Made by a program: the position numbers and the translations under genes. 64,000 bases of DNA from contig NZ_CP085876.1 of NCBI RefSeq assembly GCF_013284245.2, positions 3,827,001 through 3,891,000 of the forward strand, given 5' to 3'. The notes under the pieces are model-generated. The model was given only the letters and a program-made list of their open reading frames with translations, searched no databases and was not told the origin of the DNA. Positions 52,597-62,254 of this stretch are shown in pieces (position 1 is the stretch's first letter; every line of letters begins with the position of its first letter). The DNA is from Brevibacillus sp. DP1.3A (lineage in GTDB: Bacteria; Bacillota; Bacilli; Brevibacillales; Brevibacillaceae).

Positions 52597-54201
52597 ATGT
52601 TGCAAAGAGAGTTGACTCGGGAACAAGCGATACAGGTAGGCGAGCAAATCCTAATTGCCGTCGAAGGACACATCATTGAACGGGGCTATACGTACTTTTC
52701 TGATGGCGTCGTCTTCAATACACGCGTAGAACAAGGCCAATATTTGACGAGTGATGTTCAAGGTTCCGAGGTGTATCATGTTCGCCTCGATATGGAAACG
52801 GTTCAAAACAGTACCTGTACCTGCCCTTATTCGCGCATTTGTAAGCATATTGCGGCTACTTTTTTTCAGATGTACAGTGTGTTCGAGAATCCTCGTACAT
52901 TTTTGACCCGCTCCCAACAACCAAGACGAGCTACTTTTTCTCCTCATCTGCTGATTCCTGCTTATAAATATAGCCATACCGCTCTTTCTCAGCAGGATAC
53001 AGCGTCTGTTTCCTCTCCGCTTACCGCGAACAGCTCCGTCAAAGAATGGTGGGCATTTTTTGAGAGCTGGACACGCAACCTGTTTGCGGCCATGGAATCG
53101 TATCGAGCTTCCTCTGAGTTATTATCGAGCTATCAAAATGTGCTGAGTGTTGCTGCCTCGTGGCCGAAGGATCGGGCACAACTCTTTGTCATTCATGCTA
53201 ATCTGTTTCATCTCATGAAGCTTACACAATACGTCAAAACGTACCGCCAATCATACTGGTTCCTGGATTTGGTTCAGACAGCCGAGCGGCTATTGGATCA
53301 ATTAGAAGGGACGTTGTACTTCGCAGATATCCCTGCTCTCTTGACTCACCATCAGGATGCCATCGTAGATACACTTCAACTGACAAAGGAATTGAAAGAA
53401 AACGAAGCCACTTCCCTCTACTGGATATTCGCCTATCAAATGTTGTGGTGGATGCTATTGAAGAAGCCGGAGTGGATGCAAGAGGAGATCCATGTGCTGG
53501 ATCAGCTTATCAACGATGAAAACAGCTCTGCCGCCGAAAAGGAAAAAGGGCTGCTGCTCCGTGCCCACTTTCATGTGATGGAAAAGGAGGACGAAGCTGC
53601 TCTACAAATCTGGAAAAGAATGAGCCGTTTGAACCTCTCCTTCTACTTGTCCTATATGAAATCATTCGCTCGCGATGGAGACTGGCAGCGATTTCTCGAT
53701 TGGACTGCTGCGTTGACGTCCTTAATCGGTCAAGCCGAGACACAGCAATACCGACTCGTTATCTCCATTTGGCAGGAAGCGATGGAGCAAGTGGGACGAT
53801 CAGCCGAGTGCGGCGCCAAGTTGAAGCAGTTCTTACCGAGCAGTTATCACGAATATGCCGCCTATTTATATGAAGAACGACAGTTTCAGCAATGGATTGA
53901 TTTGCAAATGTCGTTTCAAGTGCCCATGGCAGATATTTCGATCGTGCAGGTGAAAGAAATCGAGGAAGCCGAGCCAACTCTGCTCTTCCCTTTTTATTTG
54001 CGTGAGGTGAACAGACTCATTGCGGAACGTAACCGAACGGCCTACAAAGAAGCGATCAAACTCATGAAAAAGGTAAGGACGATTTACAACAGAGCAAACC
54101 AAGATACGCGCTGGGAACGATACGTGGATCAATTATCTGCCAAACATAATCGATTACGTGCTTTTCAAGAAGAGCTAAGGAGAGGAAATTTCAACTTATG
54201 A
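52597..54201 (+). CDS. SWIM zinc-finger protein, partner of the SNF2 helicase
   Basis: A 534-residue protein. The SWIM zinc motif is CTCPYSRICKH (Cys74, Cys76, Cys82, His84). The rest is helical and without recognised catalytic residues. The stop overlaps the SNF2 gene start (ATGA), which indicates tight coupling. The arrangement resembles B. subtilis ywqB-ywqA. SWIM domains bind DNA or proteins. A joint role in DNA transactions is inferred only. Confidence 0.9.
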   Translation: MLQRELTREQAIQVGEQILIAVEGHIIERGYTYFSDGVVFNTRVEQGQYLTSDVQGSEVYHVRLDMETVQNSTCTCPYSRICKHIAATFFQMYSVFENPRTFLTRSQQPRRATFSPHLLIPAYKYSHTALSQQDTASVSSPLTANSSVKEWWAFFESWTRNLFAAMESYRASSELLSSYQNVLSVAASWPKDRAQLFVIHANLFHLMKLTQYVKTYRQSYWFLDLVQTAERLLDQLEGTLYFADIPALLTHHQDAIVDTLQLTKELKENEATSLYWIFAYQMLWWMLLKKPEWMQEEIHVLDQLINDENSSAAEKEKGLLLRAHFHVMEKEDEAALQIWKRMSRLNLSFYLSYMKSFARDGDWQRFLDWTAALTSLIGQAETQQYRLVISIWQEAMEQVGRSAECGAKLKQFLPSSYHEYAAYLYEERQFQQWIDLQMSFQVPMADISIVQVKEIEEAEPTLLFPFYLREVNRLIAERNRTAYKEAIKLMKKVRTIYNRANQDTRWERYVDQLSAKHNRLRAFQEELRRGNFNL

Positions 54202-57056
54202 ATACCGTCACTACATTGGTTCTAGACGGAGAGCTTTTGGCAGACGGACAATTCTTGATTACTGGCAAAGACACGCAAGGAGCAGTGGTCGATCCAGAAG
54301 AATTGGCAGGAACACTGTTTGCGTGGGATGAGTCATCCTATTACGGAACCTTCCTGGACAAAAACGAGCAAGGCGTACTGCTCAGTCCTGCCAAGGCCCT
54401 CTCCTTTTTCGTCTCCCCCCAGTGGCTTTTGCATCGGATCTATTCATCCAGCACGCCATTTGAACAATTTACGCATGTAGCGAAAATGATCCGGGATACG
54501 CTCGCACAAGGCTCTATTGCCCCTGATTTTTCTTCTTGGAAAAAAGGACAAATAGGCTGGAGAGCCCTGCATACTCCCGGCGATTTTCCGGAGTACGGAC
54601 ACAAGTGGCTTTCGCTCGTCGTGGAGGAATCCTCACAAGGCACTGGTGAGATTGGACGAAAGTGGGAGCAGCTATTGACGCAATACCCGGCTCTGTACGT
54701 CATGGGCGCCGAGCTTTCTCCACACCTTCAGGAACAGGAATGGTTGCAATCGATAGGCTGGCTGCCAGATACGACACCGTTTCGCACATGCTTGCAAATC
54801 GTCGAGGCCGAGGAGCATCCCAATGACTGGCAACTCCAAGTGTATTTGCAGAATCGTGAAGAGCCAGATCAGTTATTTCTCATTGAGCCACACCAGTTGA
54901 CGGCTGAGGGAGTAGCCACTGCTCGCATCCCAGCTGACTGGCGTGAGCACTGGAATCGTTTTCTCACGGACCTAGCGAAATGTAAAGAGATTCTCCCGTG
55001 GCAAAAAGACACTCGGGAGAATCAAAGCCGTTTTCTCACCCGATTGACGAACGAGCAAGCATGGATCTTTTTGACGTCGAGCAGTTTGCAGTTGGTGCAA
55101 GCCGGTATTCACGTCTTTCTGCCAGCATGGTGGGAACAAGTACGCCGGGTAAAACCGAAGCTAAAAGCCAAGATTACAACCTCTGTCGGGGCTAGCAGAC
55201 AGTCCTTCCTAGGTGTCTCCCAGCTCATGGATTTTGAATGGAAGCTCGCCTTGGGACCTGTGGAGCTCAGCGAAGAGGAATTTGAGGAACTCATTAAACA
55301 AAAGCAGCGTCTACTGAAAATTCGTGGGCATTGGGTACAATTGACGCCCGATCTATTCTTGCAGCTGCAGGAAGCGCTCAAGAAAAACCAAGCGAAAAAC
55401 GGCATGTCCCTACGTGACGTCATGAGAATGCACATCGCCCCTCCTGTGGAAGTTGAGGAGCTACCCGATGATGAGTTCGATTTCGACACTTCTCTAACGG
55501 TTGAAGTTCAGCTAAACCAACATTTGCGAGAGCTGTTGAATCAATTGCAAGAAACGAAGCGCATCCCGATTATGGAGCAGCCATCTCCTTTTCACGGGAC
55601 GTTGCGAAATTATCAGCTGGAGGGCAGTTCGTGGCTGTTCTTTTTACGCCGCTTTGGGTTGGGAGCTTGTCTGGCCGATGACATGGGATTGGGGAAAACG
55701 GTTCAATTTATTACGTACCTGCTTCATGTCAAACAACATGGCCCAGCCAGTACTCCTTCTCTATTAATCTGTCCGACCTCCGTCATAGGCAACTGGCAAA
55801 AAGAGCTGAAGCGCTTCGCCCCCTCTCTTCAAGTAATGATTCACTATGGCAATGATCGTCAAAAGAAGGAGGCGTTCTTGCCAGCGATCAAAGGAGCAGA
55901 TCTCGTGATTACCTCCTATGCCCTGTCGCATTTGGATGAGCAGGAGCTAGGAATGGTTACATGGGATACGATTTGTCTCGACGAGGCGCAAAATATTAAA
56001 AACGCCTATACAAAGCAAGCATCTGCTGTGCGCGATTTGAAAGCATGGCACCGGATCGCTCTTACAGGCACTCCGATCGAAAATCGTCTGAGTGAGCTCT
56101 GGTCCATTTTTGATTTCTTGAATCCTGGCTACCTGGGAAGTCTCGGGGAATTTACCCAGCGTTTTGTCCATCCCATCGAACGCGACCAAGACCAGCACCT
56201 CATCAATCAGGTGCAACGACTCATTCAGCCTTTCCTGCTCCGTCGCGTGAAAACCGATCCGAACATTCAGCTCGACTTGCCAGACAAGAATGAGAGCAAG
56301 GAATATGTACCGCTGACTACCGAGCAAGGCGCACTTTATGAGACAGCGATTCAAGATATGTTTGATCGAATGGAAAAAGCCTCTCCTATGGAGCGGCGCG
56401 GTCTGATTCTGACGACATTGACACGTCTCAAACAATTGTGTGACCACCCTGCCCTCATTTTGAATGAAATCTCAACAGCAGATGAAGCCAGTCGCTCGCA
56501 CAAATTGGAAAGGCTGCTGGAATTGGTGGAGGATATTCGCCAAAAGAAAGAGCGTTGTCTGATATTTACCCAATACATCGAAATGGGCAATTTGCTCCAA
56601 CGGGTGCTGACGCGAGAAGGCTATGGACCTGTCTACTTCCTAAATGGGTCCACGAAGAAAGAAAAACGCGATGAGATGATCGCTCGTTTTCAAGACTCTA
56701 CACTTCCAGATCATGAACGCGGGGCCGTCTTCATTCTTTCCTTGCGCGCGGGTGGAACCGGCTTGAACTTGACGGAAGCCAACCACGTCATTCACGTAGA
56801 TCGCTGGTGGAATCCTGCGGTAGAAAATCAGGCCACTGACCGTGCTCATCGCATAGGACAGCAGCGCAATGTTCACGTCTACAAATTCATCTCGCTCGGG
56901 ACAATTGAGGAACGCATTGATGAAATGATGGAGAGAAAGCTATCGTTGAGCCAGCAAATTGTCGGGACGGGCGAAAGCTGGATCACCGAGCTATCTACGG
57001 AAGAGCTGCGGGACTTGTTCACCCTGCGCCATGATTGGCTAGACACGAAAGGATAG
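54198..57056 (+). CDS. SNF2-family ATP-dependent DNA helicase/translocase
   Basis: A 952-residue SNF2 protein. The N-terminal ~440 residues are an SNF2-associated bacterial region; the ATPase core has YQLEGSSWLFFLRRFGLGAC, Walker A DDMGLGKTVQ, the DEAQ box ICLDEAQNIKN, TGTPIENRLSELWSIFDFLN and motif VI QATDRAHRIGQQRNVHVYKFI, each in part. Length and architecture match the bacterial YwqA-like group. ATG overlaps the SWIM gene stop. SNF2 enzymes translocate along DNA and remodel nucleoprotein; a repair or nucleoid role is likely but not shown. Confidence 0.92.
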   Translation: MNTVTTLVLDGELLADGQFLITGKDTQGAVVDPEELAGTLFAWDESSYYGTFLDKNEQGVLLSPAKALSFFVSPQWLLHRIYSSSTPFEQFTHVAKMIRDTLAQGSIAPDFSSWKKGQIGWRALHTPGDFPEYGHKWLSLVVEESSQGTGEIGRKWEQLLTQYPALYVMGAELSPHLQEQEWLQSIGWLPDTTPFRTCLQIVEAEEHPNDWQLQVYLQNREEPDQLFLIEPHQLTAEGVATARIPADWREHWNRFLTDLAKCKEILPWQKDTRENQSRFLTRLTNEQAWIFLTSSSLQLVQAGIHVFLPAWWEQVRRVKPKLKAKITTSVGASRQSFLGVSQLMDFEWKLALGPVELSEEEFEELIKQKQRLLKIRGHWVQLTPDLFLQLQEALKKNQAKNGMSLRDVMRMHIAPPVEVEELPDDEFDFDTSLTVEVQLNQHLRELLNQLQETKRIPIMEQPSPFHGTLRNYQLEGSSWLFFLRRFGLGACLADDMGLGKTVQFITYLLHVKQHGPASTPSLLICPTSVIGNWQKELKRFAPSLQVMIHYGNDRQKKEAFLPAIKGADLVITSYALSHLDEQELGMVTWDTICLDEAQNIKNAYTKQASAVRDLKAWHRIALTGTPIENRLSELWSIFDFLNPGYLGSLGEFTQRFVHPIERDQDQHLINQVQRLIQPFLLRRVKTDPNIQLDLPDKNESKEYVPLTTEQGALYETAIQDMFDRMEKASPMERRGLILTTLTRLKQLCDHPALILNEISTADEASRSHKLERLLELVEDIRQKKERCLIFTQYIEMGNLLQRVLTREGYGPVYFLNGSTKKEKRDEMIARFQDSTLPDHERGAVFILSLRAGGTGLNLTEANHVIHVDRWWNPAVENQATDRAHRIGQQRNVHVYKFISLGTIEERIDEMMERKLSLSQQIVGTGESWITELSTEELRDLFTLRHDWLDTKG

Positions 57057-57063
57057 ATGGAGA

Positions 57064-57201
57064 ATGGAGCCAGTGCAACAAAACGACAGCAATTCCACTA
57101 TGCGCCGCCCTACAGAAGAGCCCAAGCTGCCCGAGGCATGGCTGCGTTTTTTGGAAGCTGTTCAAGAACAATTTTCCGATAACCAACCAAAGAAAGAGTA
57201 A
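57064..57201 (+). CDS. Small acidic protein (45 aa) downstream of the SNF2 gene
   Basis: Not recognised. An ATG at 57064, 8 bp after the helicase stop, opens a 45-codon frame ending in TAA at 57199-57201. It has AAAGGA ten bases upstream. The predicted peptide begins MEPVQQNDSNSTMRRPTEEP and contains the helix-prone LPEAWLRFLEAVQEQFSD. It lies between the SNF2 gene and a terminator, so it would be the last cistron of that operon. Translation is not proved. Confidence 0.6.
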   Translation: MEPVQQNDSNSTMRRPTEEPKLPEAWLRFLEAVQEQFSDNQPKKE

Positions 57202-57207
57202 GTATGA

Positions 57208-57256
57208 AAAACCCAAGGCCTGATCACGTTATGGATCTAGCCTTGGGTTTGATTTT
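57208..57256. terminator. Bidirectional terminator after the SNF2 operon
   Basis: Arms AAACCCAAGGC and GCCTTGGGTTT with a 20-base loop; T-rich on both outer sides. It overlaps the end of the convergent kinase gene. Confidence 0.75.
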
Positions 57257-59493
57257 TCTAGTGGAAAGGAAACCTCCACTGTCGTCCCTTTATTCGGGGT
57301 ACTCGAAAAATGGATATACCCATCGTGTGCTTGAATGATTTTATAACAAATCATGAGTCCTAGCCCGGTCCCCTTCTCTTTCGTGCTATAAAAAGGCTCC
57401 CCTAATCGTTTCAACCGTTCTTCCGCCATACCGCAGCCTTGATCAATGATTCTTATCATCACTTGCTCGTTTTCTTTACGCCAAGCCACGATTTGAATCG
57501 TCCCACCATCTTGCATCGAGTCAACAGCGTTTGACAGAAGATTCATGAAAAGCTGCTGAATTTGATTCTGATCGCACAAAATCGTGGTCCCTTCCACTTC
57601 CTTGACATCCAGCACCAGATGATGACGCTCTAGCTTTACTTGCATCAATCGAGTAACCTCTCGCAGCAAATTCACTAGATTTTTTGGTTCGCACGGTTCT
57701 GTGCATTCTCTTGATAGAAAGACGTATTCTCGCAGGACACTCTCTAATTGATGAAATTCAGCCTGCATAATATCAAAGTATTCCCTCTTCCATTGGTCTC
57801 GACGGAGCAATTGTACGAAGCCTTTGATGGAAGTTACCGGGTTTCGTATTTCGTGCGCAACCCCGGCCGCCATTTGCCCAATGACGGATAGCTTGTCTAT
57901 CTTTTGTAAAAACTCTTCTGTTTTCACGTGCTTCGTGTGATTTCGAATGATAAATATGACTTGATTCGGCTCATGTTCTTCATGAATCACCGGGGTGCCT
58001 TTTGCCTCCAGCGTGATCTTTTTGCCATTCCGGTCCGGGCAAGTAAATGTAATGAGACGAGGCTGCTTCTCCACCGTGATCTGACGAATCGTTTGCATAA
58101 CAAGCCTACCCGTTTCCAGGGGCAGGACAGCTAGTAGGTGACGATTCACAACTTCATCAGGAGCGATCTCCAGAACGGATTGAACGGATGGTGAAATATA
58201 CGTAATGATCCCCTGACTATTGATGATCACGATAATATCAGACAAGTTTTCTGCAATCAATCGATAGGGCGATTCGCTCACACGTTCTGCTTCTTGTGCT
58301 TTTTTCAGCTCAGTAATGTCGACACAAGAAGCAATGACTTCTTTCACACGACCATCGGAAAAGATCGGACGAAAAGCAGCCAGATAGCGAATCCCATTGA
58401 CACTGCCTTCGTAAAACACGTTTTGCTCCCCGCTCCACGCTCGCTCATACGATTCCATTTTGCGTGGAATCTCTTCAGCCGGGATCATATTCAGCAAATC
58501 TTGTCCAATCACTTGTTCCGGTGTCATCCCCATGCGAAAAAGCATCTCTCCTTCGCACAGCGTATGAATGAATGCATCTCCCTGTTTCCGAAAAGCAAAT
58601 GTCATTCCTTGTTGCTTGCGAAGAACGTCCCCTCGCTCACTCTGATCCACTTCGTATGTATCAAAAGCTCGGTGCTGTTCACCATTGAGTAGTAAAAATG
58701 CACTGTTCCTAAACCTTTCCTCACGCTTCAACACACGAGCAAAATCATCGGCAGGCATGGGCTCACTAAACCAAAATCCTTGAGCAGAATCACAACCAAG
58801 CTGCCAAAGAAAATCCAATTGCTCTTGCGTCTCTACACCTTCTGCCGTTACTTGCACGCCCAGACTTCGTGCCATCGCCATGACGGTTTTGATGACGGTC
58901 GCCTGTGTGACATCGCTCATGCATTCCCTTACACAGGATTGATCGATTTTTAGTTTGTTCATAGCAAAGCGGGATAGATGTTGAATGCTGCTATAGCCCT
59001 TCCCAAAATCATCCAAGCTGATTTTTACCCCGATTCTTTTTAGTTCTGCTAAAATCTCGATGGTACGTTCCCCATCTCTGGCAGAATCCTCGGTAAATTC
59101 CAGCTCCAAATAGTGAGGCTGCAGGTTCGTTTCGTCTAAGATCGCTTGAATCCTGCTACCCAACTGGTCCGATTCCAAGGTATAGGATGACAGATTCACG
59201 CATGTCACAAGAGGTAGTAGTCCGGCGTCCTGCCAAGCTTTGTTCTGCTTGCAAGCCGTTCTGATCACCCATTCCTCTACCAAAAGAATCAAACCACTCA
59301 TTTCTGCTAACAAAAATATCCAATCCGGGGGCAGTAGCCCTCTTTGCTGATGGTTCCATCTTACCAGAGCTTCTGCTCCGATTATTTTGCCTGTTCTCAG
59401 GTCGTAGAGTGGTTGATAATACAGGCTAAGCTGTTGATTGACAACCGCTTGATGAAAATCTCGAACGTAGCGATCCAGTTCCTTTTGGTTCAT
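57229..59493 (-). CDS. Hybrid EAL - PAS - PAS - histidine kinase
   Basis: About 754 residues. An N-terminal EAL c-di-GMP phosphodiesterase domain (about 10-250) with AEALVRW, a CVNLS element, LELEFTE, SLDDFGKGYSS, LKID and TAEGVE, so catalytic ligands seem intact although the usual T/A of the DDFG-TGYSS loop is Lys. Two PAS domains follow (about 290-400 and 410-525), then HisKA with AAGVAHEIRNPVTSIKGFVQLL-type H-box (as in Spo0F kinases) and a HATPase with NAVDSM, DQGCGM and GTGLGL. No membrane segment, so cytoplasmic. Start is ATG 59493; an in-frame GTG at 59511 also exists. No response regulator adjoins. Confidence 0.93.
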   Translation of the reverse strand: MNQKELDRYVRDFHQAVVNQQLSLYYQPLYDLRTGKIIGAEALVRWNHQQRGLLPPDWIFLLAEMSGLILLVEEWVIRTACKQNKAWQDAGLLPLVTCVNLSSYTLESDQLGSRIQAILDETNLQPHYLELEFTEDSARDGERTIEILAELKRIGVKISLDDFGKGYSSIQHLSRFAMNKLKIDQSCVRECMSDVTQATVIKTVMAMARSLGVQVTAEGVETQEQLDFLWQLGCDSAQGFWFSEPMPADDFARVLKREERFRNSAFLLLNGEQHRAFDTYEVDQSERGDVLRKQQGMTFAFRKQGDAFIHTLCEGEMLFRMGMTPEQVIGQDLLNMIPAEEIPRKMESYERAWSGEQNVFYEGSVNGIRYLAAFRPIFSDGRVKEVIASCVDITELKKAQEAERVSESPYRLIAENLSDIIVIINSQGIITYISPSVQSVLEIAPDEVVNRHLLAVLPLETGRLVMQTIRQITVEKQPRLITFTCPDRNGKKITLEAKGTPVIHEEHEPNQVIFIIRNHTKHVKTEEFLQKIDKLSVIGQMAAGVAHEIRNPVTSIKGFVQLLRRDQWKREYFDIMQAEFHQLESVLREYVFLSRECTEPCEPKNLVNLLREVTRLMQVKLERHHLVLDVKEVEGTTILCDQNQIQQLFMNLLSNAVDSMQDGGTIQIVAWRKENEQVMIRIIDQGCGMAEERLKRLGEPFYSTKEKGTGLGLMICYKIIQAHDGYIHFSSTPNKGTTVEVSFPLEKSNPRLDP

Positions 59494-59604
59494 TGTCTGT
59501 ATACGAACCACGCCTTCCTGGAAATCATTCTGATTTTTCCAACTTTACCCCTGACTCTACTTTATAGGAAGAGGCTAGCACATGTCCATACGTCTACAGT
59601 GTAT

Positions 59605-59631
59605 AGAAAAAACCCTCCACAAAGGGAGGGT
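59605..59631 (-). terminator. Terminator of the exporter-FhuF operon
   Basis: ACCCTCCC and GGAGGGT around a 5-base loop, followed by a T6 run on the minus strand. Starts 4 bp after the fhuF-like stop. Confidence 0.85.
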
Positions 59632-59634
59632 CAG

Positions 59635-60420
59635 CTACGCGCGAATTCTCATCAGAGCGCGCTCTTCTTCTTTTATCCGCGGACAGGTATAGCAATACTT
59701 TTGCTCCCCCGTCTTATAGTACAAACAGCATTGATTCTTGATGCTCACTTTCGCTTGGGGATCACGCATATCCTCGATCCAGCGCACTTTGACACGAAAT
59801 GGATTTTTTTGCAATCCAAAGCTCTCGCCTTCCAGCTGATTACAGAGGACATCGTAATCAGCCTTCACTTGTTGCTTGATGCTATCCTGTTCTACCAACG
59901 CCACAAAAGCATCCGTATAGTAATTGAACTTGGTCGGGAACTGTCCCCAGAGCATCGCTTCGGGGTTTTCTGTTACCTTTGCAAGAGTCGTGAGCAATGG
60001 GTGCAGGAAGTCTTGGAAATACGCACGATAGCATTCCTTCAGCCAGATTGCGCGCTCTGCTTCGCTGGTAGGCGCTTCTACGATCTCATACGCTGGGATC
60101 ACAAAGACGAATTGCGGGTAATCATCCTCGTAAAACAATTCTATCGTCATATTATCCAGCGTCATGGTTAGTGCACGGTTCCAGACAGAAATCATGTACG
60201 AAAGACCGAGAGAAGGGCTCGTGAGCCAACTGCTGATGTAAGTACCAGCAGCAGTCAGCTCATGTGCCTTGATTAGCGGAGCATAGATTTGTACGAGCTC
60301 ATTCATATGTGTCGGGTCTACCAAATCTCTTGCCTTCATCGAAAATAAGGCATTGGGTCTCGGTTTTGAAGAAATATCAAACCGTTGTGCGATAAAATCG
60401 TCATCCCATTCTTGCATCAC
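59635..60420 (-). CDS. FhuF-like siderophore-iron reductase, 2Fe-2S
   Basis: A 261-residue protein of the FhuF/IucA-C-terminal-type group. The C-terminus has the signature CC-x10-C-x2-C (QCCLYYKTGEQKYCYTCPRI), which coordinates a [2Fe-2S] cluster in FhuF. Family members reduce ferric siderophore in the cytoplasm to release iron. GTG 60420 or ATG 60417 start with AGAGGTG upstream. It is 22 bp after the ABC exporter gene, both behind a Fur box. Confidence 0.88.
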   Translation of the reverse strand: MMQEWDDDFIAQRFDISSKPRPNALFSMKARDLVDPTHMNELVQIYAPLIKAHELTAAGTYISSWLTSPSLGLSYMISVWNRALTMTLDNMTIELFYEDDYPQFVFVIPAYEIVEAPTSEAERAIWLKECYRAYFQDFLHPLLTTLAKVTENPEAMLWGQFPTKFNYYTDAFVALVEQDSIKQQVKADYDVLCNQLEGESFGLQKNPFRVKVRWIEDMRDPQAKVSIKNQCCLYYKTGEQKYCYTCPRIKEEERALMRIRA

Positions 60421-60442
60421 GATCTCACCTCTCTACTCATTA

Positions 60443-62188
60443 TCAAGAAAAAACGCTGTTTGACTGGTCGAGGTACGTGCCAAACTGTGCTTTATGCAAT
60501 CTGCTATAGATGCCTTCACGAGCCAAGAGCTGATCATGACTACCTTGCTCCGTAATGCCTTGTTCCGTTACAACGATGATTCGATCTGCATTTTTAATGG
60601 TAGCCAATCTGTGGGCGATCACCAATGTCGTACGGCCTTTGGACAATTCCTGCAAGGACTGCTGGATTGCCGCCTCCGTTTCGGTATCGAGTGCAGAGGT
60701 AGCTTCATCCAAAATCAGGATCGGCGGGTTTTTCAAGAACATGCGCGCAATCGCCAGTCTTTGTTTTTGACCACCAGACAATTTGACTCCGCGTTCACCA
60801 ATGATCGTCTCCAGACCAGCAGGCTGAGAACGGATAAACTCTTCTAGTTTAGCCAGACGCGCTGCCTCCCAGATTTCTTCCTCAGAAGCGTTTAGTTTTC
60901 CGTACACGATATTTTCGCGAATCGTCCCTGAAAAGAGGAACACATCTTGCTGAACGATCCCGATTTGGCTGCGCAATGACGCTAACGTGATATCGCGAAT
61001 ATCCATTCCGTCAATGGTGATGCTGCCCCCGTCGATCTCATAAAATCTCGGCAAGAGGCTGCACAACGTGGTTTTTCCTGCTCCAGACGGGCCTACAAAC
61101 GCAATGGTCTCGCCCGCCCGGATGTTCAAATCAATGTTTTGCAAAACAGAAGACTCTTGGTCGTAGCTAAACGAAACATTCTTGTACGAGATATCGCCCT
61201 TCAACGACTCTACCTGGATCGCATCTGGAGCATCCGCAATATCCGGTGCTGTGTCCATGATTTCGATGTAGCGCTTGAAGCCAGCAATCCCTTTTGGATA
61301 GCTCTCAATAATCGCATTAATTTTCTCCAATGGACGGAAAAATACATTCGTTAACAGCAAGAAAGCGACAAATTCACCGTAAGTCAGTGCACCTTGAATA
61401 ACAAACCAGCTGCCGCAAATCAGGACAAACAAATTGACTAAACGCATCAGCACGTAACTGACGGAAATATTTTGGGCCATGATTTTGTAGGACAACAGCT
61501 TGGTAATCCGAAAACGCTGGTTGTTCTCTGCGAATCTTTTGTTTTCAAATTGCTCGTTGGCAAAAGCTTGTACGACACGCATTCCGCCTACGTTGTCCTC
61601 AACACGTGCGTTGAAATCCGCCATGTCGCCGTACAAACGATGGAACGCTCTCGTCATTTTACCGTTGAAGTGAACAACGAAGAATATCAAGATCGGAATC
61701 ACCAAGAACGTAAGTAGCGCCATTTCTTCATTAATATTGAACATCAAAAGAAAAGCACCGATCAGCGTCATCACTGCGATAAACAAATCTTCCGGACCGT
61801 GGTGAGCGACCTCCCCGATCTCCATCAAGTCATTCGTTAGGCGAGATAGCAGATGCCCTGTCTTGGTATTATCGAAAAAGCGGAAAGAGAGCTTTTGAAT
61901 ATGGTCGTACAGCTTCTTCCGCATATCTGTCTCGATATTAATTCCAAGCATATGTCCCCAGTACGTAACGACATAGTTCATACCGGAGTTAAGACCATAC
62001 AAAGCCAAAAGTCCAATGCACGCCCACACGATCATGTTCCAATCCTTGCTTGGAAGTAGTTGATCGACAACCATGTTCACTGCAAGCGGAAATCCCAACT
62101 CCAACAAGGCAACGAATACTGCACACGCGAAGTCGAGGATGAATAATCCACGATAAGGCCGATAGTAAGAAAAAAATCTGCGAAGCAT
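60443..62188 (-). CDS. ABC exporter, half-transporter with fused membrane and ATPase domains
   Basis: A 581-residue type IV ABC exporter subunit. Six membrane segments lie in residues 1-310 (starting RGLFILDFACAVFVALLELG), then the ATPase with Walker A GPSGAGKTTL, Q-loop VQQDVFLF, signature LSGGQKQRLAIARM and Walker B PILILDEATSALD. It probably forms a homodimer, as no partner gene adjoins. The Fur box upstream and the FhuF-like gene downstream suggest a siderophore or iron-linked export role; multidrug export is the alternative. Confidence 0.9.
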   Translation of the reverse strand: MLRRFFSYYRPYRGLFILDFACAVFVALLELGFPLAVNMVVDQLLPSKDWNMIVWACIGLLALYGLNSGMNYVVTYWGHMLGINIETDMRKKLYDHIQKLSFRFFDNTKTGHLLSRLTNDLMEIGEVAHHGPEDLFIAVMTLIGAFLLMFNINEEMALLTFLVIPILIFFVVHFNGKMTRAFHRLYGDMADFNARVEDNVGGMRVVQAFANEQFENKRFAENNQRFRITKLLSYKIMAQNISVSYVLMRLVNLFVLICGSWFVIQGALTYGEFVAFLLLTNVFFRPLEKINAIIESYPKGIAGFKRYIEIMDTAPDIADAPDAIQVESLKGDISYKNVSFSYDQESSVLQNIDLNIRAGETIAFVGPSGAGKTTLCSLLPRFYEIDGGSITIDGMDIRDITLASLRSQIGIVQQDVFLFSGTIRENIVYGKLNASEEEIWEAARLAKLEEFIRSQPAGLETIIGERGVKLSGGQKQRLAIARMFLKNPPILILDEATSALDTETEAAIQQSLQELSKGRTTLVIAHRLATIKNADRIIVVTEQGITEQGSHDQLLAREGIYSRLHKAQFGTYLDQSNSVFS

Positions 62189-62235
62189 TGAAGCAGCAAC
62201 TCCTCTCTCTCAAGAACAACATCAATCAAGTATTT

Positions 62236-62254
62236 GATTTTGAAAATCATTTTC
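62236..62254. promoter_or_regulatory. Fur box upstream of the exporter-fhuF operon
   Basis: GATTTTGAAAATCATTTTC matches 15 of 19 positions of the consensus GATAATGATAATCATTATC. It directly abuts a TATAAT -10 (minus strand, 62260-62255), so bound Fur would occlude the transcription start. Confidence 0.8.

Noticed and set aside
59344-60171. 275-codon plus-strand frame across the kinase-fhuF junction
   Set aside because: Spans two real genes, an intergenic terminator and a coding reversal, and has no ribosome-binding site.
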